Assembly: GCF_030056795.1 (NCBI RefSeq)
Contig: NZ_JASHKQ010000002.1
Span: 359,327-423,326 of the forward strand
DNA: 64,000 bases
Direction: 5' to 3'
Source: Rhodococcus sp. IEGM 1381
Lineage (GTDB): Bacteria > Actinomycetota > Actinomycetes > Mycobacteriales > Mycobacteriaceae
How positions within the stretch are numbered: the stretch's first letter is position 1; every line of letters begins with the position of its first letter. This document shows, piece after piece, positions 48,640 through 59,293 of the stretch. A program made the translations under genes and the position numbers. The notes under the pieces are model-generated. The model was not told the origin of the DNA. It did not search any database and worked only from the letters and a program-made list of their open reading frames with translations.

Positions 48640-49614
48640 GTGAAAGTTACTGTTCTGGTCGGTGGCGTCGGTGGCGCGCGGTTCCTTCAGGGTCTGAAAT
48701 CCTTGTTCGGCGACAACCCCGAGCACGAGATAACCGCCGTGGTCAATGTAGGCGACGACGTATGGATGCACGGCCTTCGCATCTGCCCGGATCTCGATAC
48801 GTGCATGTACACCCTCGGTGGTGGAATCGACACCGATCGCGGTTGGGGCCGCATCGCCGAGACCTGGAACGCTCGTGACGAGTTGGCGGCCTACGGTGCC
48901 GATCCCGACTGGTTCGGACTCGGTGACCGTGACATCGCCACACACCTGATCCGCAGTCGGATGTTGCGCACCGGATTTCCCCTGTCGGCCGTCACCGAAG
49001 CTCTCTGCAACCGGTGGCAACCGGGCGTCCGGTTGCTGCCCGTGACCGACGATCGGTCGGAAACTCACGTGGTCGTCACCGATCCGGACGATCCGAGCGG
49101 CGAGCAGCAACGCGCAATTCACTTCCAGGAGTGGTGGGTTCGTTATCGAGCGCAGATCCCGACCCACAGTTTCGCCAACATCGGTGCCGAACAGGCAACT
49201 CCGGCACCGGGAGTGGTGGAGGCAATAGCAGAAGCCGATGCGGTCGTCCTGGCGCCTTCCAACCCGGTGGTGAGCGTCGGCGCGATCCTAGCGGTGCCGG
49301 GTATCCGCGGGGCTCTCCGGACCACAACGGCCAAGGTGGTCGGCCTCTCCCCCATCGTCGACGGTAAGCCGTTGCGCGGCATGGCCGACGAGTGCCTGTC
49401 CGTCATCGGTGTCGACACCACAGCACAGGCGGTGGGCCGCTACTACGGAAGCCGAAGCGGTACTGGCATTCTCGACGCGTGGCTGGTGCACACCACCGAC
49501 GCCGCGGTCGTCGACGGAGTGGACGTGCAGTCGGTACCGTTGCTGATGACCGACCCGAAGACCACAGCGGTGATGGCGCGGACCGCGCTGCTCGCGGCTG
49601 GACTCGACCTGTGA
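48640..49614 (+). CDS. fbiA: 2-phospho-L-lactate transferase FbiA (CofD), F420 biosynthesis
   Basis: 324 residues. It joins the lactyl/PEP-derived phosphoguanosine moiety to the deazaflavin FO to form (dehydro-)F420-0. N-terminal [15 protein letters not shown] and [26 protein letters not shown] are diagnostic of CofD/FbiA, and [15 protein letters not shown] lies in the middle. GTG 48640 gives the usual short N-terminus ([12 protein letters not shown]). Its stop overlaps the fbiB start by 4 nt (GTGA). Confidence 0.95.
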   Translation: MKVTVLVGGVGGARFLQGLKSLFGDNPEHEITAVVNVGDDVWMHGLRICPDLDTCMYTLGGGIDTDRGWGRIAETWNARDELAAYGADPDWFGLGDRDIATHLIRSRMLRTGFPLSAVTEALCNRWQPGVRLLPVTDDRSETHVVVTDPDDPSGEQQRAIHFQEWWVRYRAQIPTHSFANIGAEQATPAPGVVEAIAEADAVVLAPSNPVVSVGAILAVPGIRGALRTTTAKVVGLSPIVDGKPLRGMADECLSVIGVDTTAQAVGRYYGSRSGTGILDAWLVHTTDAAVVDGVDVQSVPLLMTDPKTTAVMARTALLAAGLDL

Positions 49615-50990
49615 CCGATCCGCGCGAGACCGCCTCGATGTCTCCGGTACCGAGCGATCATGCACCGGGCGGCTCCATCGAAATACTGCCGATCACCGGG
49701 CTCCCGGAATTCAGGCCGTGTGACGACCTGGCTTCGGCGATCGCCGAGCGAGCGCCCTGGCTGCGCAACGGCGACATCTTGATCGTCACCAGCAAGATCG
49801 TCTCCAAGGTCGAGGGCCGGTTGGTGCAGGCACCGCACTCTGCGGACGAGCGAGACGCTGCCCGCAGAGTGCTGGTGGAGCAGGAAGCGGTGCGCATCGT
49901 TGCGCGCAAGGGCCGAACCCTCATCACCGAGAACCGGCTGGGAATCGTGCAGGCCGCGTCGGGCATCGACGGCTCCAACGTCGACGGTGGCGAACTGGCA
50001 CTGCTGCCCGAGAATCCCGACGCCAGCGCCGCAGCCCTGCGCGCAGCTCTCGGCGACTTGCTCGGGGTGACAGTGGCGGTGGTCGTCACCGACACCATGG
50101 GGCGCGCTTGGCGAATCGGGCAGACCGACGCCGCCATCGGCGCAGCGGGCCTCCCGGTTCTGCACGCCTATGCCGGGGCCGAGGACGGTCAGGGCAACGA
50201 GCTCGTGGTCACCGAGGTCGCGATCGCGGACGAGCTCGCTGCCGCAGGCGATCTGGTGAAAGGCAAGCTGGGAGGTGTCCCGATCGCCGTCGTACGCGGC
50301 TTGGCTCCGGTCGACGACGGTTCCACCGCGGCGGCTCTCCTCCGCGGCGGCGAGGACGACTTGTTCTGGCTCGGAACCGCCGAAGCACTCGATCGTGGCC
50401 GACGGGAGGCTCTGCTGCTGAGACGGTCGGTGCGCTCGTTCTCCTCGGACTCGGTCGATCCCGAACTGATTCGAGCTTCGGTCGCCGACGCTCTCACCGC
50501 CCCTGCCCCGCACCACACTCGACCGGTCCGGTTCGTGTGGGTCAGAACCCCGGCGCTGCGGCGTCGGCTGCTCGAGACGATGCGCGAGCAGTGGCGCGCC
50601 GACCTGACCGACGACGGCCTCAGCACGGAGCGCATCGCCGCGCGACTGAGCCGCGGTGACATTCTGTTCGACGCACCGGAAATCGTCGTTCCGTTCTGTG
50701 TGCCCGACGGCGCGCACTCGTACCCCGACGACAGGCGTCGAGCCGCCGAGGACACGATGTTCACCGTGGCGGTCGGTGCCGCCGTCCAGGGTCTGCTCGT
50801 CGCCCTTGCGGTACGGGGACTGGGCAGCTGCTGGATCGGCTCCACCATTTTCGCGGCCGACACAGTGCGCGCCGAACTCGGACTGCGTGCAGATTGGAAA
50901 GCCATGGGTGCCATCGCAATCGGGCACCCCAGCGAGCCGTCGACGGTGCGCGATCCGGTGGTGCCCGGGTCATCGCTGTTGGAGCTCTGA
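49611..50990 (+). CDS. fbiB: FbiB: F420-0:gamma-glutamyl ligase fused to FMN reductase domain
   Basis: 459 residues. N-terminal CofE ligase domain (about 20-250, with [29 protein letters not shown] and GKLGGVPIA) adds gamma-linked glutamates to F420. The C-terminal nitroreductase-like domain (about 265-459, starting [13 protein letters not shown] and with [11 protein letters not shown]) reduces the dehydro-F420 precursor. This fusion is the actinobacterial form. GTG 49611 overlaps fbiA by 4 nt; the Nudix gene follows 3 nt after the stop, so the three are one operon. Confidence 0.95.
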   Translation: MTDPRETASMSPVPSDHAPGGSIEILPITGLPEFRPCDDLASAIAERAPWLRNGDILIVTSKIVSKVEGRLVQAPHSADERDAARRVLVEQEAVRIVARKGRTLITENRLGIVQAASGIDGSNVDGGELALLPENPDASAAALRAALGDLLGVTVAVVVTDTMGRAWRIGQTDAAIGAAGLPVLHAYAGAEDGQGNELVVTEVAIADELAAAGDLVKGKLGGVPIAVVRGLAPVDDGSTAAALLRGGEDDLFWLGTAEALDRGRREALLLRRSVRSFSSDSVDPELIRASVADALTAPAPHHTRPVRFVWVRTPALRRRLLETMREQWRADLTDDGLSTERIAARLSRGDILFDAPEIVVPFCVPDGAHSYPDDRRRAAEDTMFTVAVGAAVQGLLVALAVRGLGSCWIGSTIFAADTVRAELGLRADWKAMGAIAIGHPSEPSTVRDPVVPGSSLLEL

Positions 50991-50993
50991 GTC

Positions 50994-51560
50994 GTGTCGA
51001 CGTCGACGCCGCCTCATTCGACTCTGTGGAATTCGGTCGGAGCATCGCTCGACCGATGGGCACCGTCCGATTCGAGCGACGAATCGCTCCGGCACACGAT
51101 GCTTGCTTTTCTCCACAGCAACCCGGATGCCTGTCTGCGCGCAAACGAGGCCGGCCACTTCACGGCGTCCTCGCTGGTGCTGAACGAATCGGGAACCCAC
51201 GTGCTGCTGACTCTTCATCCGAAGGTCGGCCGGTGGATTCAACTGGGCGGCCACTGCGAACCGACGGACCACACGGTGGTCGACGCGGCACTGCGTGAGG
51301 CCACCGAGGAATCCGGGATCGCTGGTCTGACCATCGATCCGGCACTGCTCTCGGCACACACGCACCCGATCACGTGCTCCCTGGGCAAGGCGACCCGGCA
51401 CCTCGACCTGAGGTTCCTGGTGTACGCCCCGGACGGTGCCCGGGCGATGCGAAGCGAGGAGTCGACGGATCTTCGATGGTGGCCGGTGGACGCCCTGCCC
51501 GACGCGGCCGAACGCGAGACGATCGATCATCTCGTCTCGCTCGCCGCGCGTCGCCGATAG
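50994..51560 (+). CDS. Nudix hydrolase co-transcribed with fbiAB
   Basis: 188 residues. The Nudix box is GGHCEPTDHTVVDAALREATEESGI, with the catalytic REATEES part intact and the first part slightly degenerate, as is common in actinobacterial members. It would hydrolyse a nucleoside diphosphate linked to another moiety. It starts 3 nt after fbiB, so it may clean a by-product of F420 or GDP-sugar metabolism, but this is inference only. Confidence 0.88.
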   Translation: MSTSTPPHSTLWNSVGASLDRWAPSDSSDESLRHTMLAFLHSNPDACLRANEAGHFTASSLVLNESGTHVLLTLHPKVGRWIQLGGHCEPTDHTVVDAALREATEESGIAGLTIDPALLSAHTHPITCSLGKATRHLDLRFLVYAPDGARAMRSEESTDLRWWPVDALPDAAERETIDHLVSLAARRR

Positions 51561-51575
51561 AGAAGGCCGAACGCG

Positions 51576-52670
51576 TCAGACGTCGGTGGAGAAACGCACT
51601 CCGCCGTCGGGCAGCTTGACGCCGGGCCACACCCGCGCGCCACGGAGCAGTTCGCACCGAGCGCCGATGTCGGCACCGTCGCCGATGACCGCGTCACGCA
51701 CCAGAGCGCGAGGTCCGATGCGGGAACCGAAGCCCAGAATGGATCGCTCGACGACGGCCCCCGCCTCGACGACCGCACCGTCGAACACGACGGCACCGTC
51801 CAAGCGAGCTCCCGCTCCGATCTCGGCCCCCCGGCCGACGACGGTGCCGCCGATCAACAGTGCGCCCGGTGCCACCCCTGCGCTCGGGTGAACCAAGGAT
51901 TCACCGCGATCTCCCTGCAGCGCAGGCGACGGCGCGATGCCACGGACCAGATCGGCCGAGCCCTTGACGAAGTCTTCCGGCGTACCCATGTCACGCCAGT
52001 ACGCGCTGTCGACGTGTCCATAGACCTTCTTGCCCTCGGCGAGCAAGGCAGGAAACACTTCTCGCTCCACCGACACCGGCCGGCCGGCCGGGATCGACTC
52101 GATGATCTCGCGCTTGAAAACGTAGCAACCGGCGTTGATCTGGTCCGTCGGCGGATCCTGCGTCTTCTCGAGAAACGCTGTCACGCGGCCGGATTCGTCG
52201 GTGGGCACACAACCGAACGCCCGCGGGTCGCCGACCCGAACCAGATGCAAAGTGACATCGGCGTCGGTGGTTCGGTGCGTATCGAGAACTGCCGTCAGAT
52301 CGGTGCCGCCCAGCACGTCCCCGTTGAAGACCATGACGTTCTCGGCGCGCAGTTGCGGTAGAACGTTCCTGATGCCTCCGCCGGTGCCGAGCGGCTCGGT
52401 CTCGAAGACGTATTCGAGATCGATGCCGAGCGCGGATCCGTCTCCGAAATGCTGCTCGAACACTTCGGCTTTGAACGACGTTCCGAGGACGACATGCTCG
52501 ATACCCGCGGCCTTGATGCGGGCCAAGAGATGGGTCAGGAACGGCAGTCCGGCGGTGGGGAGCATCGGCTTCGGTGCCGAGAGCGTCAGCGGCCTGAGCC
52601 GAGTTCCCTTGCCGCCGACCAGAATGACTGCATCGGTACGTGCGGCGACCGATGGGGAACTATCCGACAT
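51576..52670 (-). CDS. Mannose-1-phosphate guanylyltransferase (ManC-type)
   Basis: 364 residues. N-terminal nucleotidyltransferase with AVILVGGKGTRLRPLTLSAPKPMLPTAGLPFL, VFNGDVLGG and EKTQDPPTDQINAGCYVF; C-terminal left-handed beta-helix of hexapeptide repeats (IGAGARLDGAVVFDGAVVEAGAVVE). It makes GDP-mannose from mannose-1-P and GTP. The M. tuberculosis counterpart Rv3264c is named manB, a confusing label; the enzyme is the guanylyltransferase. ATG 52670 overlaps the wbbL stop by 11 nt, coupling it to the rhamnose gene. Confidence 0.92.
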   Translation of the reverse strand: MSDSSPSVAARTDAVILVGGKGTRLRPLTLSAPKPMLPTAGLPFLTHLLARIKAAGIEHVVLGTSFKAEVFEQHFGDGSALGIDLEYVFETEPLGTGGGIRNVLPQLRAENVMVFNGDVLGGTDLTAVLDTHRTTDADVTLHLVRVGDPRAFGCVPTDESGRVTAFLEKTQDPPTDQINAGCYVFKREIIESIPAGRPVSVEREVFPALLAEGKKVYGHVDSAYWRDMGTPEDFVKGSADLVRGIAPSPALQGDRGESLVHPSAGVAPGALLIGGTVVGRGAEIGAGARLDGAVVFDGAVVEAGAVVERSILGFGSRIGPRALVRDAVIGDGADIGARCELLRGARVWPGVKLPDGGVRFSTDV

Positions 52671-53571
52671 GTCCAGCCTCTGTTCTCTCGTCCGTGAGTT
52701 GTCCGTCAACTGCGCGGGCCCGAAGCGCCGAGGTCACAACGATCTTCGAGCGAAGACCGAGACCAGCGCGCAGAGCCAATCGTAAGGGAGCCTGCCACGT
52801 CCGCGCGTGCCTGTCGGCCTGGAAGCGGTACGCACTGGTGTGATGTGCAGGCAACATCACTTCCGGATGCCGTCCTGCTGCATGGCCTTTCGAGTGGGTG
52901 ACGTCGACACCGGGAACGTAGACGTTGTGCCAGCCCGCTCTGCCGAGCCGGTCACCGAGATCGACGTCCTCCATGTACATGAAGTAGCGCGAGTCGAATC
53001 CGTCGATCGAATCGAACGCCGACCGCCGCAGCAACAGGCACGATCCCGACAGCCATCCCACGGGGCGCTCGGTCACCGTCTCGTTCTCCTGGCGATACCG
53101 CTGCGTCCACGGGTTCTTCGGCCACAGCTTGCCCAGTAACGCGTGTCCCGCACCCGACGTCAGATCGGGCACCGATCGAGCCGACGGGTAACGAGAGCCG
53201 TCGGGCTCGCGAATGAGCGGACCGAGAGAACCTGCGCGCGGCCACCGAGCCGCTGCGTCGAGGAGTCCGTCGAGCGAACCGGGATGCCAGCGCACGTCGG
53301 GGTTGGCCACGACGACGAACTCGACGGCCGGGTCCACGGCGGCGACCGCGCGATTGACCGCTGCTCCGTAACCGATGTTCGCGCCGGTGCGCAGCAACTC
53401 GGCCTCGTCGAATGCTGCCTCGGCTGCCTCTGGTGTGCCGTCGACCGAGCCGTTGTCGGTCATTATCACCCGATAGGGGCGCGTCGTGGCCTGACGCAGA
53501 GACGTCAGAAATTGATCCAGGTATTCGCCGGGCGAATAGGTCACCGTCACCACGGCCAGCTCGGAACTCAC
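52660..53571 (-). CDS. wbbL: Rhamnosyltransferase WbbL (cell-wall linker)
   Basis: 303 residues of the GT2 family: N-terminal VVTVTYSPGEYLDQFL, TDNGSVDGT, VANPDVRWHPGS as the DxD-type site, and EDVDLGDRLGRAGW near the C-terminus. It adds rhamnose from dTDP-rhamnose to GlcNAc-P-P-decaprenol, the linker between peptidoglycan and arabinogalactan. The gene lies between rmlD, which makes the donor, and the GDP-mannose gene, as in Rv3266c-Rv3265c-Rv3264c. No membrane helix. Confidence 0.93.
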   Translation of the reverse strand: MSSELAVVTVTYSPGEYLDQFLTSLRQATTRPYRVIMTDNGSVDGTPEAAEAAFDEAELLRTGANIGYGAAVNRAVAAVDPAVEFVVVANPDVRWHPGSLDGLLDAAARWPRAGSLGPLIREPDGSRYPSARSVPDLTSGAGHALLGKLWPKNPWTQRYRQENETVTERPVGWLSGSCLLLRRSAFDSIDGFDSRYFMYMEDVDLGDRLGRAGWHNVYVPGVDVTHSKGHAAGRHPEVMLPAHHTSAYRFQADRHARTWQAPLRLALRAGLGLRSKIVVTSALRARAVDGQLTDERTEAGHVG

Positions 53572-53605
53572 GCGGGCAAGACTAGCCCGAGAGTGGATGA
53601 AACCC

Positions 53606-54460
53606 TCACCTCGACTGCGTCAAGGCTGCCGTCAGCGCGTCCGACCACGGGCGCGCCGGCGTCAGGCCTGCGTCGACCCAGGCGGCCGGCGAGAGGACCG
53701 AGTAGGCCGGTCGGGGAGCCGGTACGACGTATTCGGCGCTCGAGCACGGCTGCACTCGCTCGGCATCGGCACCGATGTGCGTGAACACCGCGCGAGCGAG
53801 GTCGAACCAGCTCGCCTGGCCCGCGTTGGTGTAGTGCAGCGTCCGACCCACCACGGTCGGGTCGGCTTCGATCTCGAGCAGGCCCGACGCCAGGTCGAGG
53901 GCGAACGTGGGCGACCCGATCTGGTCGTTCACCACCGAGAGGGTCTCGCGCTCGCCTTCGAGCCGTCGCATCGTGGTCACGAAGTTCTTGCCGATGTTGT
54001 CGTACACCCACGCGGTCCGCACGACGACGGCCTCGGGCAACTCCTCGCGCACGGCGAGCTCGCCGGCGAGCTTGGTGCGTCCGTACGCCGACTGCGGCGC
54101 GGCCTTCGCGTCGACCTCGTACGGTTCGTTCGCTGTGCCGTCGAACACATAATCGGTGGAGACGTGGATCAACCGGGCACCGACACGCCCGCAGGCGCGC
54201 GCAAGATTTCGAGGGCCGTTTGCATTGACGGCCATGGCCCTGGCCTCGTCGGTCTCGGCAGCGTCGACCGCGGTGTAAGCAGCACAGTTGATCACCGTTG
54301 CTCCCGCACTCACCGCGGCAGCGACCGCATCGGGGTCGGTGATGTCCAGGTCGGCGGACGAATACGCGAAAACCTCCGCACCCCTACCTCGCTCTGCGGC
54401 GAGAGCCACCACTCGGCGGCCCAACTGGCCGTGTGCACCGGTTACCAGGATCGCATTCAC
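53606..54460 (-). CDS. rmlD: dTDP-4-dehydrorhamnose reductase
   Basis: 284 residues. NAD(P)-binding ILVTGAHGQLGRRV at the start, then the extended-SDR catalytic triad region with STDYVFDG and YGRTKLAGE (Y and K of YxxxK). It makes dTDP-L-rhamnose for the arabinogalactan linker. GTG 54460 is preferred over GTG 54478 because it places the glycine motif at the standard distance. It is 34 nt upstream of wbbL on the same strand and divergent from the LytR-CpsA-Psr gene. Confidence 0.93.
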   Translation of the reverse strand: MNAILVTGAHGQLGRRVVALAAERGRGAEVFAYSSADLDITDPDAVAAAVSAGATVINCAAYTAVDAAETDEARAMAVNANGPRNLARACGRVGARLIHVSTDYVFDGTANEPYEVDAKAAPQSAYGRTKLAGELAVREELPEAVVVRTAWVYDNIGKNFVTTMRRLEGERETLSVVNDQIGSPTFALDLASGLLEIEADPTVVGRTLHYTNAGQASWFDLARAVFTHIGADAERVQPCSSAEYVVPAPRPAYSVLSPAAWVDAGLTPARPWSDALTAALTQSR

Positions 54461-54592
54461 GGTTGCCAAGTGTGGCACGCCGAGTTCGGTTGGGCGAGGC
54501 AGCGACCGCCGACAAGTAACCTTCGAACGGCGGGGGAAGAACGAAAGCAGTCGGCTGCCGAGGTCAGTCGGAACGAGAGAGGGTCGTGAACG

Positions 54593-56338
54593 GTGCCACG
54601 AGATTCAGGCACGCCCGGAGGTGAGCGCACTCCCCCGCCGCGGCGGCGCACTCCCCGGCGACCCGACGGTTCCGATGCACGCGGCGCGTACCGCCCCGAC
54701 GATCTCGATGCACGTACCGCACGTCGACACCCCGACGAAGAACAGCGCAGTCGGCGCCGCCCCCGCGAACGCGGCCGCGGCGAATCGACCGGGAATTCGC
54801 ACCGGACACGGCAGCGCGATCCCCGCGGTCCCGTCGGGCAACCAGAATCCGAGCTCGGCGCTCCTACTACAGGTAGCCGTCGCCGTTGGCCCGCGACTCA
54901 CGTAGCTATCGCAGTCCTGTCGATCCTCGTTCTCCTCGTGACCGGTTTCGCGTGGCGCAGTGTCGACAGCCTGCGATCGAACATCGCCACCGCAGGTGGT
55001 CTCGGTCTCGGCGGCGCGGCAGACGGTGCGGTCGACATCCTGATGGTCGGTACGGACAGCCGCACCGACGCCCACGGCAACGCGCTGTCGCCCGAGGAAC
55101 TCGCATCTCTCAACGCCGGTGAAGAGGTGGCGTCGAACACCGACACGATCGTGTTGATCCGCGTCCCGAACGACGGATCGTCGGCCACTGCCATTTCCAT
55201 CCCACGCGATTCGTATGTGGAGGTACCAGGCATCGGGATGTCGAAGATCAACGCCGCGTACGGCGCGACCAAGGAGAACAAGCGGCTGGAATTGGTGGAG
55301 CAGGGTACTGCGGACGCCGATGCGGAGTCCCAGGCCACCGAGGCCGGGCGCGAGGCTCTGATCGATTCGGTCGCCAACTTGACCGGGATCACCGTCGATC
55401 ACTACGCCGAGGTGGGCTTGCTGGGCTTCGTACTGTTGACCGATGCCGTCGGCGGCGTCGAGGTGTGCCTGAACAACCCCGTGCAAGAACCACTCTCGGG
55501 TGCGAACTTCCCGGCCGGCGAGCAGAAGCTGGCCGGCTCACAGGCTCTGAGCTTCGTTCGACAGCGGCACGATCTTCCCCGCGGAGACCTGGACCGGATC
55601 GTGCGCCAGCAGGTGTTCATGGCCTCGCTCGTTCGGAGTGTGTTGAGCGCCAAGACACTGAGCAATCCCGGCAAACTGGGTCAACTCAGCACCGCGGTGC
55701 AGCGTTCGGTGACACTCGATTCCGACTGGGACATACTGCAATTCGCTACTCGCCTCCAGGATCTCGCCGGAGGAAAGGTCAAGTTCGAGACCATCCCCGC
55801 CGTCGACATCAACGCCACGACCGACTACGGCGAATCGATCGTCCAGGTCGATCCTGCTGCGGTGAAGAAGTACGTCGCGAGTTTGCTCGGCGATGGGAAT
55901 TCGGCGGAGGCGAACGCCGAGAATTCCGACGCCCCGCAGGTCGAACCGTCGACGGTGACGGTGGACGTCGCGAACGACAGCGGAATCGAAGGACTCGCCA
56001 ACGGCGTCGCCGGTTCCCTGACTGCGTTGGGGTACGTCGGCGGGACCATCGGAAACTACGAGGGCACATCCATCTCGGCGAGCCGCATCCAGTCTGCCGA
56101 CGTCGACAGTGACGCCGCGCGCGCTGTCTCGGTCGCGCTCGGCGGACTGCAGATCACCGCGGACGACACGCTGGCGTCGAACACCGTTCGGGTAGTCCTC
56201 GCCGACGACTACGCGGGCCCCGGTTCCGGCCAGGCGGCAACGGCCGAAACCATTGCACCCGAGGCCGGTACAGCCATTCCCGAGGCACCCGCGGCTCCGA
56301 TCGACGCCAGCTCCACCGGCCCGATGTGTGTCAACTGA
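54593..56338 (+). CDS. LytR-CpsA-Psr family cell-wall ligase (Rv3267-type)
   Basis: 581 residues. An unusually basic and Pro/Arg-rich N-terminus (~100 residues), a membrane anchor at about 104-121 (VAIAVLSILVLLVTGFAW), then the LCP domain with MVGTDSRTD, SIPRDSYVEVPGIGMSKINAAYG and RQRHDLPRGDLDRIVRQQ, and a C-terminal LytR_C domain (TVDVANDSGIEGLANGVAGSL). Rv3267 (Lcp1/CpsA1) attaches arabinogalactan to peptidoglycan. The location next to wbbL and rmlD fits that role. GTG 54593 is the start. Confidence 0.92.
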   Translation: MPRDSGTPGGERTPPPRRRTPRRPDGSDARGAYRPDDLDARTARRHPDEEQRSRRRPRERGRGESTGNSHRTRQRDPRGPVGQPESELGAPTTGSRRRWPATHVAIAVLSILVLLVTGFAWRSVDSLRSNIATAGGLGLGGAADGAVDILMVGTDSRTDAHGNALSPEELASLNAGEEVASNTDTIVLIRVPNDGSSATAISIPRDSYVEVPGIGMSKINAAYGATKENKRLELVEQGTADADAESQATEAGREALIDSVANLTGITVDHYAEVGLLGFVLLTDAVGGVEVCLNNPVQEPLSGANFPAGEQKLAGSQALSFVRQRHDLPRGDLDRIVRQQVFMASLVRSVLSAKTLSNPGKLGQLSTAVQRSVTLDSDWDILQFATRLQDLAGGKVKFETIPAVDINATTDYGESIVQVDPAAVKKYVASLLGDGNSAEANAENSDAPQVEPSTVTVDVANDSGIEGLANGVAGSLTALGYVGGTIGNYEGTSISASRIQSADVDSDAARAVSVALGGLQITADDTLASNTVRVVLADDYAGPGSGQAATAETIAPEAGTAIPEAPAAPIDASSTGPMCVN

Positions 56339-56406
56339 GATGGCCGTCGACGTCAGGACCGCAGCGTGTGAACAGGCGTGCAGAGTCGTCATCTAGGGTG
56401 CGTGGT

Positions 56407-57123
56407 GTGGCCTCGAATCTGACTCAGACCTTGCTCGACCCGATTCTCGCCGCTGACCCGGCCGGTCCGCGCATCACGTTCTACGACGATGCGACCGGCG
56501 AGCGGGTAGAGGTCTCGGCGGTGACGCTCGCGAATTGGGCCGCCAAGACCGCCAACCTGTTACGCGACGAGTTCGCGTTCGAGGTCGGCGGCAAAGTCAG
56601 CGTGCTGTTGCCCGCACACTGGCAGACGGCCGCCGTACTGCTGGGGACGTGGTGGGCCGGCGGCGAGGTGGTCCTGGGTGCCGACGACTCCGCAGACGTG
56701 GCCATGGTGTCGGCAGATCGCCTTGCCGAGGCCCCGGATGTCGACGAGGTGCTGGCTTTCTCACTCGACGCGTTCGGTAAGGCTGTCCCCGATCTGCCGA
56801 TCGGAATGACCGATTACGCAACCTCGGTGCGGGTGCACGGCGATCAGTTCCGGGTCTCGGGAGGCGGAAGCGGGGCAGCGGCACTTGACGGTCGTTCGGT
56901 GGACGAGGTGCTCACTGCCGCCCGCGCCGGTGCCGACACCCGTTCGTGGACTGCCGCCGATCGCGTGCTGTCGACGGCATCTTGGAACACCCCCGACGAG
57001 ATCATCGAGGGTCTGCTGTCGGTGCTCGTCGCAGGAGCCTCGCTGGTTCAGGTGATCAATGCGGACGAGGGAAAGTCCGATCGACGTGCCCAGACCGAGA
57101 AGGTCACCGCAACCCTGACCTGA
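56407..57123 (+). CDS. TIGR03089 family protein (Rv3268-type)
   Basis: 238 residues. The family resembles a shortened AMP-binding (acyl-CoA synthetase) N-terminus (LLDPILAADPAGPRITFYDD, then NWAAKTANLLRDEF) but lacks the ATP/AMP loop, so it is probably not an active ligase. It follows the LCP gene after 68 bp on the same strand. Role unknown; a pair conserved across mycolic-acid bacteria. Confidence 0.82.
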   Translation: MASNLTQTLLDPILAADPAGPRITFYDDATGERVEVSAVTLANWAAKTANLLRDEFAFEVGGKVSVLLPAHWQTAAVLLGTWWAGGEVVLGADDSADVAMVSADRLAEAPDVDEVLAFSLDAFGKAVPDLPIGMTDYATSVRVHGDQFRVSGGGSGAAALDGRSVDEVLTAARAGADTRSWTAADRVLSTASWNTPDEIIEGLLSVLVAGASLVQVINADEGKSDRRAQTEKVTATLT

Positions 57124-57154
57124 ACTTCAGGCCCTCACCGTGAGAGCGCAGCAC

Positions 57155-57544
57155 TCACCCTGGCGGTCTATAACCGCCGTCTGCGAGACCGGCCTGGATT
57201 TCGTATTTGTTCGCAGACCCACGGTGCCGCATTTCCTCGGCGACGTATCGAAACGGGAACGTCAACCCGAAACGCGCCCACTGATCCGCGTGCACGGCCT
57301 CGTGCCGCAGTACCCGACGGGCAGTGTTGCCTTTCGTCAGGTAAGCGCCACCGAATGTCGTTCCGCCACGCCCGAATCCACCGCGCAGGCCGGTACAGAC
57401 GAAGATCGAGAACTCGTCGTCGAAGTGCGCGGTTCCGCGCCACACGCGCGCGTAGACCAACGCCAGCCGCGTCACCAGCATGGACTGCCACCGACCCCGT
57501 CCGGCTCGCCGAATCTGCTCGTGCCGAGACACAGCCGTCCTCAC
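57155..57544 (-). CDS. Small HExxH protein at the end of the purKE operon
   Basis: 129 residues. It contains [14 protein letters not shown], with H80, E81 and H84 in an HExxH zinc-binding arrangement near residue 80, and no signal peptide. The start (GTG 57544) overlaps the purE stop by 4 nt, so it is translated with purE. I do not recognise the family beyond the zinc motif. Peptidase activity is inferred only from the motif. It is convergent with the TIGR03089 gene. Confidence 0.72.
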   Translation of the reverse strand: MRTAVSRHEQIRRAGRGRWQSMLVTRLALVYARVWRGTAHFDDEFSIFVCTGLRGGFGRGGTTFGGAYLTKGNTARRVLRHEAVHADQWARFGLTFPFRYVAEEMRHRGSANKYEIQAGLADGGYRPPG

Positions 57545-58047
57545 CCCAACAACGTGGTGCGCAGAGCTTTGTCCTTTTCCAGAACCATGGCCTCGAGTGA
57601 AGCCTGGAACGCGGACATTCGTTCTCGCAGCGCGGGATCGGACGCCCCCAGAATCCGGACAGCGAGCAGCCCCGCGTTGCGGGCACCGCCGATGGACACC
57701 GTGGCCACGGGAACGCCCGCGGGCATCTGAACTATCGAGAGCAGCGAATCCATACCGTCGAGGTACTTCAGTGGCACCGGCACACCGATGACCGGCAATG
57801 GCGTCGCCGACGCCACCATGCCGGGCAGGTGCGCCGCTCCCCCGGCGCCGGCGATGATCACCTTGATGCCACGACCAGCGGCCTCGCGGGCATAGTCGAG
57901 CATCCGCTGCGGGGTTCGGTGGGCCGAGACGACGCCGACCTCGAACCGAATACCGAACTCCGCCAACGCTTCTGCAGCAGCTTCCATAGTCGGCCAGTCG
58001 GAGTCGCTGCCCATGATCAGGCCTACAGCAGGAGTGTTGTCAGTCAT
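57541..58047 (-). CDS. purE: N5-carboxyaminoimidazole ribonucleotide mutase PurE
   Basis: 168 residues. [26 protein letters not shown] and [14 protein letters not shown] are the class I PurE signatures. It rearranges N5-CAIR to CAIR in purine synthesis, acting after PurK. The ATG at 58047 overlaps the purK stop by 8 nt. A small HExxH protein gene follows with a 4-nt overlap. Confidence 0.95.
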   Translation of the reverse strand: MTDNTPAVGLIMGSDSDWPTMEAAAEALAEFGIRFEVGVVSAHRTPQRMLDYAREAAGRGIKVIIAGAGGAAHLPGMVASATPLPVIGVPVPLKYLDGMDSLLSIVQMPAGVPVATVSIGGARNAGLLAVRILGASDPALRERMSAFQASLEAMVLEKDKALRTTLLG

Positions 58048-59293
58048 CGTGCGGGTCCCATCCGTCGGTCCATTCGGCGTGCGACATCCAGTGCGCTGCA
58101 CGTTCGGCCCGCTCGCGCACCGAGGCCACGTAGGCGGGATCGGCGAGGGAACCGGACGACGAGCCCAGGATGTTCACGTGGCCGATCTTGCGGTCCTTGC
58201 GCTCACCTTTTCCGTACAGGTGCACCTTCGCATCGGGCATGCGGGCGAACAGGTGATGCAGCCGCTCGTCCATCGTCATCTCCGGTGCCTCCGGCGCGCC
58301 CAGAATGTTGGCCATCACGGTGAGGGGAGCAAGTGGGTCGGTGTCTCCGAGTGGATAGTCCAACACCGCGCGCAGATGTTGCTCGAACTGCGAGGTGCGG
58401 CACCCGTCCATGGTCCAGTGTCCGGAATTATGCGGCCTCATCGCCAGCTCGTTCACCAGCAGCTTGCCCGAGGTGGTCTCGAACAGCTCGACCGCCAGAT
58501 CTCCTACGACACCGAGCGCGCCTGCGATGTCGAGTGCGAGCCGGCCCGCGAAGGTGGCCACGTCCTCGTCGAGATCGGGAGCAGGTGCCAGCACGACGGC
58601 GCACTGGCCGTTGCGCTGCACGGTCTGCACGACGGGCCACGCTGCACCCTGACCGAACGGCGATCGTGCGACCATGGCCGACAGCTCGCGGCGCATCGCG
58701 ACCTTCTCCTCCACCATGAGCGGTACACCCAGGTCGAGTTGAGCTGTGACGATGGCCTCTGCTTCCTCGGCGTCTGCGGGCATCCAGACACCGCGGCCGT
58801 CGTACCCACCGCGTACGGCCTTGAGGACCACCGGCCACCCGTGTTCGTCTCCGAACGCGATGGCGTCCTGCGCCCACGCGACCTCCGAGTAGGCGGGGCC
58901 GGGCGCGCCCAGTTCTGCCAGCTTGCGACGCATCCGCAGTTTGTCCTGCGCAAAGATCAACGCGCTCGGTGGCGGCTGCACGTTGACGCCTTCGGCGACC
59001 AGAGTCTCGAGGTGCTCGGTCGGCACGTGCTCGTGGTCGAAGGTGAGCGCGTTGGAACCGGTCGCGGCAGTGCGCAGCGCCTCGAGGTCGTCGTGGTGAC
59101 CGAAGACGACGTCGGGGCTCACCTGGGCTGCCGGTTCGTCCGCGCCCGCGGCCAGGACCCGGAGCGTCTGCCCGAGCTCGATGGCGGATTGGTGGGTCAT
59201 TCGCGCGAGCTGACCGCCGCCGATCATCGTGACCACGGGCATTCCGGTCGACGACGGGCGCGCAGCTGTGGGGCGCGGTTCGGTACCTGTCAC
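58040..59293 (-). CDS. purK: N5-carboxyaminoimidazole ribonucleotide synthase PurK
   Basis: 417 residues, ATP-grasp enzyme. [18 protein letters not shown] at the N-terminus, the ATP-grasp [13 protein letters not shown], and [30 protein letters not shown] near the C-terminus are PurK signatures. It carboxylates AIR with bicarbonate and ATP. It overlaps purE and is divergent from the GtrA gene. Confidence 0.95.
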   Translation of the reverse strand: MTGTEPRPTAARPSSTGMPVVTMIGGGQLARMTHQSAIELGQTLRVLAAGADEPAAQVSPDVVFGHHDDLEALRTAATGSNALTFDHEHVPTEHLETLVAEGVNVQPPPSALIFAQDKLRMRRKLAELGAPGPAYSEVAWAQDAIAFGDEHGWPVVLKAVRGGYDGRGVWMPADAEEAEAIVTAQLDLGVPLMVEEKVAMRRELSAMVARSPFGQGAAWPVVQTVQRNGQCAVVLAPAPDLDEDVATFAGRLALDIAGALGVVGDLAVELFETTSGKLLVNELAMRPHNSGHWTMDGCRTSQFEQHLRAVLDYPLGDTDPLAPLTVMANILGAPEAPEMTMDERLHHLFARMPDAKVHLYGKGERKDRKIGHVNILGSSSGSLADPAYVASVRERAERAAHWMSHAEWTDGWDPHDD

